A stretch of 7,043 nt of DNA, from assembly GCA_024695315.1 (NCBI GenBank), contig JAILIJ010000248.1, positions 1 through 7,043 on the forward strand, written 5' to 3'. This document shows, piece after piece, positions 5,044-7,043 of the stretch. The notes below the pieces were generated by a model. It did not search any database. It saw nothing but the letters and a program-made list of their open reading frames with translations, and was not told the DNA's origin. Source of the stretch: Bacteroidaceae bacterium (GTDB taxonomy: Bacteria > Bacteroidota > Bacteroidia > Bacteroidales > Bacteroidaceae). A program made the translations under genes and the position numbers. Numbering within the stretch: the stretch's first letter is position 1; each line of letters begins with the position of its first letter.

Positions 5044-5057
5044 GTATAGAACTATAC
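5044..5057. repeat. 14-bp palindrome upstream of the beta-helix lipoprotein gene
   Basis: GTATAG (5044-5049) and CTATAC (5052-5057) form perfect 6-bp arms around AA. It lies about 160 bp before the start of the lipoprotein gene in the 4963-5215 intergenic region. The size and symmetry fit a dimeric regulator's operator; no T-run follows, so it is not a terminator. No convincing TAnnTTTG promoter for the rightward gene is visible in this region, which otherwise holds only AT-rich sequence and the inverted repeat at 4960-5025. Confidence 0.35.
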
Positions 5058-5215
5058 TTAAATAATTATGAAGAAATAATCAAAAGAAAGTTAACGAATC
5101 AAAAATTCCCTTTTGAGAATAAACTTTTGTATTTCTGTTTAGTCATAATCACATATTAATTATTTATCAGGGATTTTTAGATTTAAGACAAAATTTTTTA
5201 CTATTGAATTTTACT

Positions 5216-7036
5216 ATGGGAAGAATGAAAATTACGATTGTATCTGTATTTGTACTTTTACTTACAGGATGTAATACGGACGATTTGGATACTATCATTT
5301 CAACTGGCGGTAGTGGTATAATAAATAATGGCACTACTGGAAGTACGGTCTATAGTAGTGATTTGGATGATTTCACTATTGATTTTGATACTTCTACTTT
5401 ATCGGAGGAAGAGACTATTCAAACAGATGCTACAGCGGAGGATTATGATGATTATGTAGAGAATACAGAATTTAAGAATATCTTTACAGTCACTTATTCA
5501 AATGGGGCTGTAAGTGTATCTCCTGCGGAAGATGCGGATTTCACTTTTACAACAAATGGAGCACATCTTACTGTAAATGCTACTAAGAAGGCTGAGTTTA
5601 TTCTTACTGGTAGTGCAAGTGATGGCTCGTTTAAGATTTATAGTGATAGTAAGTTTGAGGTACAACTGAATGGACTTACCCTTACCAATCCTCAGGGGGC
5701 TGCTATAAATTCTCAAAGCAAGAAACGCATGTTTCTCGACGTGGCTAATGGAACAACAAATAGCTTGTGTGATGGCGCTTCGTATGTAACGGTTGATGAG
5801 GAAGATATGAAGGGTACCATATTCTCAGAAGGACAGATTGCCGTTAGTGGAACAGGCTCTCTTAATATTACAGCGAAAGGTAAAAATGGTATTGCAAGTG
5901 ATCAATATATCAGAGTTCGTAAAAATACGAATATCCAGATAACATCATCAGGAACTAATGGAGTAAAAGCAAATGATGCTATCATTATCGATGGTGGTGT
6001 TATGAACATTTCTGTTTCAGCAGCAGGTGGTAAGGGGCTTACTACAGACGGATATTTTGAACAGAATGGAGGACGTGTAACAGCCATAACGACAGGTGGG
6101 GTAGACACAAGCGATTCTTCTGACCCAAGTGGATGTGCTGGAGTTAAGGCTGATAGCATTTTTACTCTTAATGGTGGTGAACTAAATTTGAAGAGTTCAG
6201 GACAGGGAGGAAAAGGCGTAAGTTGTGATCAGCAGTTGTATGTTAATGGAGGTACTTTTAATGTTATTACTAGCGGGGCAAAATACGGCTCAAGTTCTGG
6301 CATGGGTAATATGCCAGGAGGATGGGGTAATTTCTCAACCTCTTCATCAAATTCTGTTTCTCCTAAGGGACTTAAAGCTGATGGAAATCTATATATAAAT
6401 GGTGGTAATGTGAATGTAAAGTGTACTGGAGGAGAAGGAAGTGAAGGTATTGAGAGTAAGAAAGTTATTTCGATAACTGGTGGCGTGATTCAGGCTTCTT
6501 GTTATGATGATTGTATAAATGCGTCAAGTAGTATGTCTATTTCTGGAGGATATATTTATGCATTTGCCTCAAATAATGATGGTGTGGATTCTAATGGCAC
6601 TTTAACTATTTCAGGAGGAGTGCTGTTTGCAAGTGGTGCGACGGCTCCAGAAGAGGGTATAGACTGTGATAATAACACATTTGCGGTAACAGGTGGTACT
6701 TTTGTTGGTATAGGAGGAGCTACAAGTTCGCCAACAACAAGCAAATGTTCTCAGCCATCAATTATATATACGGGCTCTGGAAGTACGGGAAATCTTCTTT
6801 CTCTTGATAAGAATGATGGAACGAATGTATTTGTAATTGAGGTACCTCGAAGCTATAATCAGATGACAATATTGATGAGTAGTCCGGACATTGCTAAGGG
6901 AAACGGATATGTACTTTCTAAGGCAACTTCTGTTTCTGGTGGTAATACTTTCCATAATCTAACCATAGGTGCTTCTGATGTAACGAAGAGTAGCACGCTC
7001 AAGTCATACAGCATTAGTTCTATGTTGACAAAGTAA
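5216..7036 (+). CDS. Cthe_2159-like carbohydrate-binding beta-helix lipoprotein
   Basis: A 606-residue predicted lipoprotein with signal peptide MGRMKITIVSVFVLLLTGC and Cys19 as the lipidated residue. Residues 20-90 are an acidic, Asp/Thr/Ser-rich spacer. From ~105 to ~505 the protein shows repeated rungs of about 20-25 residues with 'I.GG....' and 'KG...D' patterns: GVKANDAIIIDGG, GLTTDGYFEQNGG, GVKADSIFTLNGG, GVSCDQQLYVNGG, GLKADGNLYINGG, GIESKKVISITGG, GVDSNGTLTISGG, GIDCDNNTFAVTGG. This is the signature of the Cthe_2159 family (carbohydrate-binding domain-containing proteins), a right-handed beta-helix resembling polysaccharide lyases and reported to bind cellulose and pectin-type polymers. 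A Gly/Ser/Met-rich insertion sits at ~353-385. Start: TTG at 5204, ATG at 5216 and ATG at 5225 are all possible; 5216 gives a balanced signal with Arg3 and Lys5. It has no susC/susD neighbour in view. Surface location and polysaccharide binding are inferred; no lyase activity can be claimed. Confidence 0.87.
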   Translation: MGRMKITIVSVFVLLLTGCNTDDLDTIISTGGSGIINNGTTGSTVYSSDLDDFTIDFDTSTLSEEETIQTDATAEDYDDYVENTEFKNIFTVTYSNGAVSVSPAEDADFTFTTNGAHLTVNATKKAEFILTGSASDGSFKIYSDSKFEVQLNGLTLTNPQGAAINSQSKKRMFLDVANGTTNSLCDGASYVTVDEEDMKGTIFSEGQIAVSGTGSLNITAKGKNGIASDQYIRVRKNTNIQITSSGTNGVKANDAIIIDGGVMNISVSAAGGKGLTTDGYFEQNGGRVTAITTGGVDTSDSSDPSGCAGVKADSIFTLNGGELNLKSSGQGGKGVSCDQQLYVNGGTFNVITSGAKYGSSSGMGNMPGGWGNFSTSSSNSVSPKGLKADGNLYINGGNVNVKCTGGEGSEGIESKKVISITGGVIQASCYDDCINASSSMSISGGYIYAFASNNDGVDSNGTLTISGGVLFASGATAPEEGIDCDNNTFAVTGGTFVGIGGATSSPTTSKCSQPSIIYTGSGSTGNLLSLDKNDGTNVFVIEVPRSYNQMTILMSSPDIAKGNGYVLSKATSVSGGNTFHNLTIGASDVTKSSTLKSYSISSMLTK

Positions 7037-7040
7037 AAGA

Positions 7041-7043
7041 ATG
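7041..7043 (+). other. Possible start codon of the next gene
   Basis: The window ends in ATG, four bases after the TAA of the lipoprotein gene, with the purine-rich AAAGA just before it. Close spacing on the same strand would fit a translationally linked downstream gene. There is no coding sequence to confirm it. Confidence 0.25.

Noticed and set aside
5900..6700. Repeated GG-containing units, considered as a CRISPR array or DNA tandem repeat
   Set aside because: The repetition is at protein level (beta-helix rungs) with divergent DNA; there are no identical repeats with regular spacers.
5498..6955. Several minus-strand open frames inside the beta-helix lipoprotein gene
   Set aside because: They are antisense shadows of repetitive Gly/Ser/Thr codons; the plus-strand protein has a signal peptide and clear family repeats.

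Overview
The window looks like chromosomal DNA of a Bacteroidales bacterium, probably Prevotella-like, though the genus is an inference. It is AT-rich, and its start codons lack clear Shine-Dalgarno sequences. Five transcription units carry the Bacteroidota -7 promoter box TAnnTTTG, two of them with a well-spaced -33 TTG/TTTG. The protein families present (surface lipoproteins, a DUF4250 protein, a beta-helical Cthe_2159-like binding protein, altronate dehydratase) also fit that order. I see no insertion sequence, phage gene, CRISPR array, tRNA or rRNA.

Layout. Positions 1-1118, read leftward: an AraC-family regulator, then the first 36 codons of altronate dehydratase (uxaA, galacturonate breakdown), cut by the window edge; two palindromes lie in the gap between them. 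Positions 1119-1728: no protein gene, but a strong rightward promoter, a structured RNA of about 290 nt and a strong terminator. The RNA folds as a rod with a large central bubble and is a candidate 6S-like or Bacteroidales-1-like regulatory RNA. Positions 1666-3400, read leftward: a NudC-type NAD(H) pyrophosphatase with its promoter, then a glycine-zipper lipoprotein with an EF-hand loop, closed by a terminator. Positions 3472-4520: a secreted GH25 lysozyme with its own promoter, convergent with a DUF4250 protein that has an extra C-terminal domain; the two share a bidirectional terminator. Positions 4963-5215: an AT-rich intergenic region with two inverted repeats. Positions 5216-7036: a large lipoprotein with a Cthe_2159-like right-handed beta-helix, probably a surface polysaccharide binder. 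An ATG in the last three bases may open the next gene.

How they fit together. This is mostly a set of short independent units rather than one pathway. The regulator and uxaA probably form one unit for uronate use. The beta-helix protein belongs to a family reported to bind cellulose and pectin-type polymers, so it could serve the same nutritional niche, but nothing here shows co-regulation. The lysozyme and the two lipoproteins act in the envelope. NudC acts on NAD(H) and possibly on NAD-capped RNA in the cytoplasm. For three genes the most upstream possible start codon is probably not the real one: in two cases it lies inside the promoter box, and in the third it would put 47 residues in front of a lipoprotein signal peptide.
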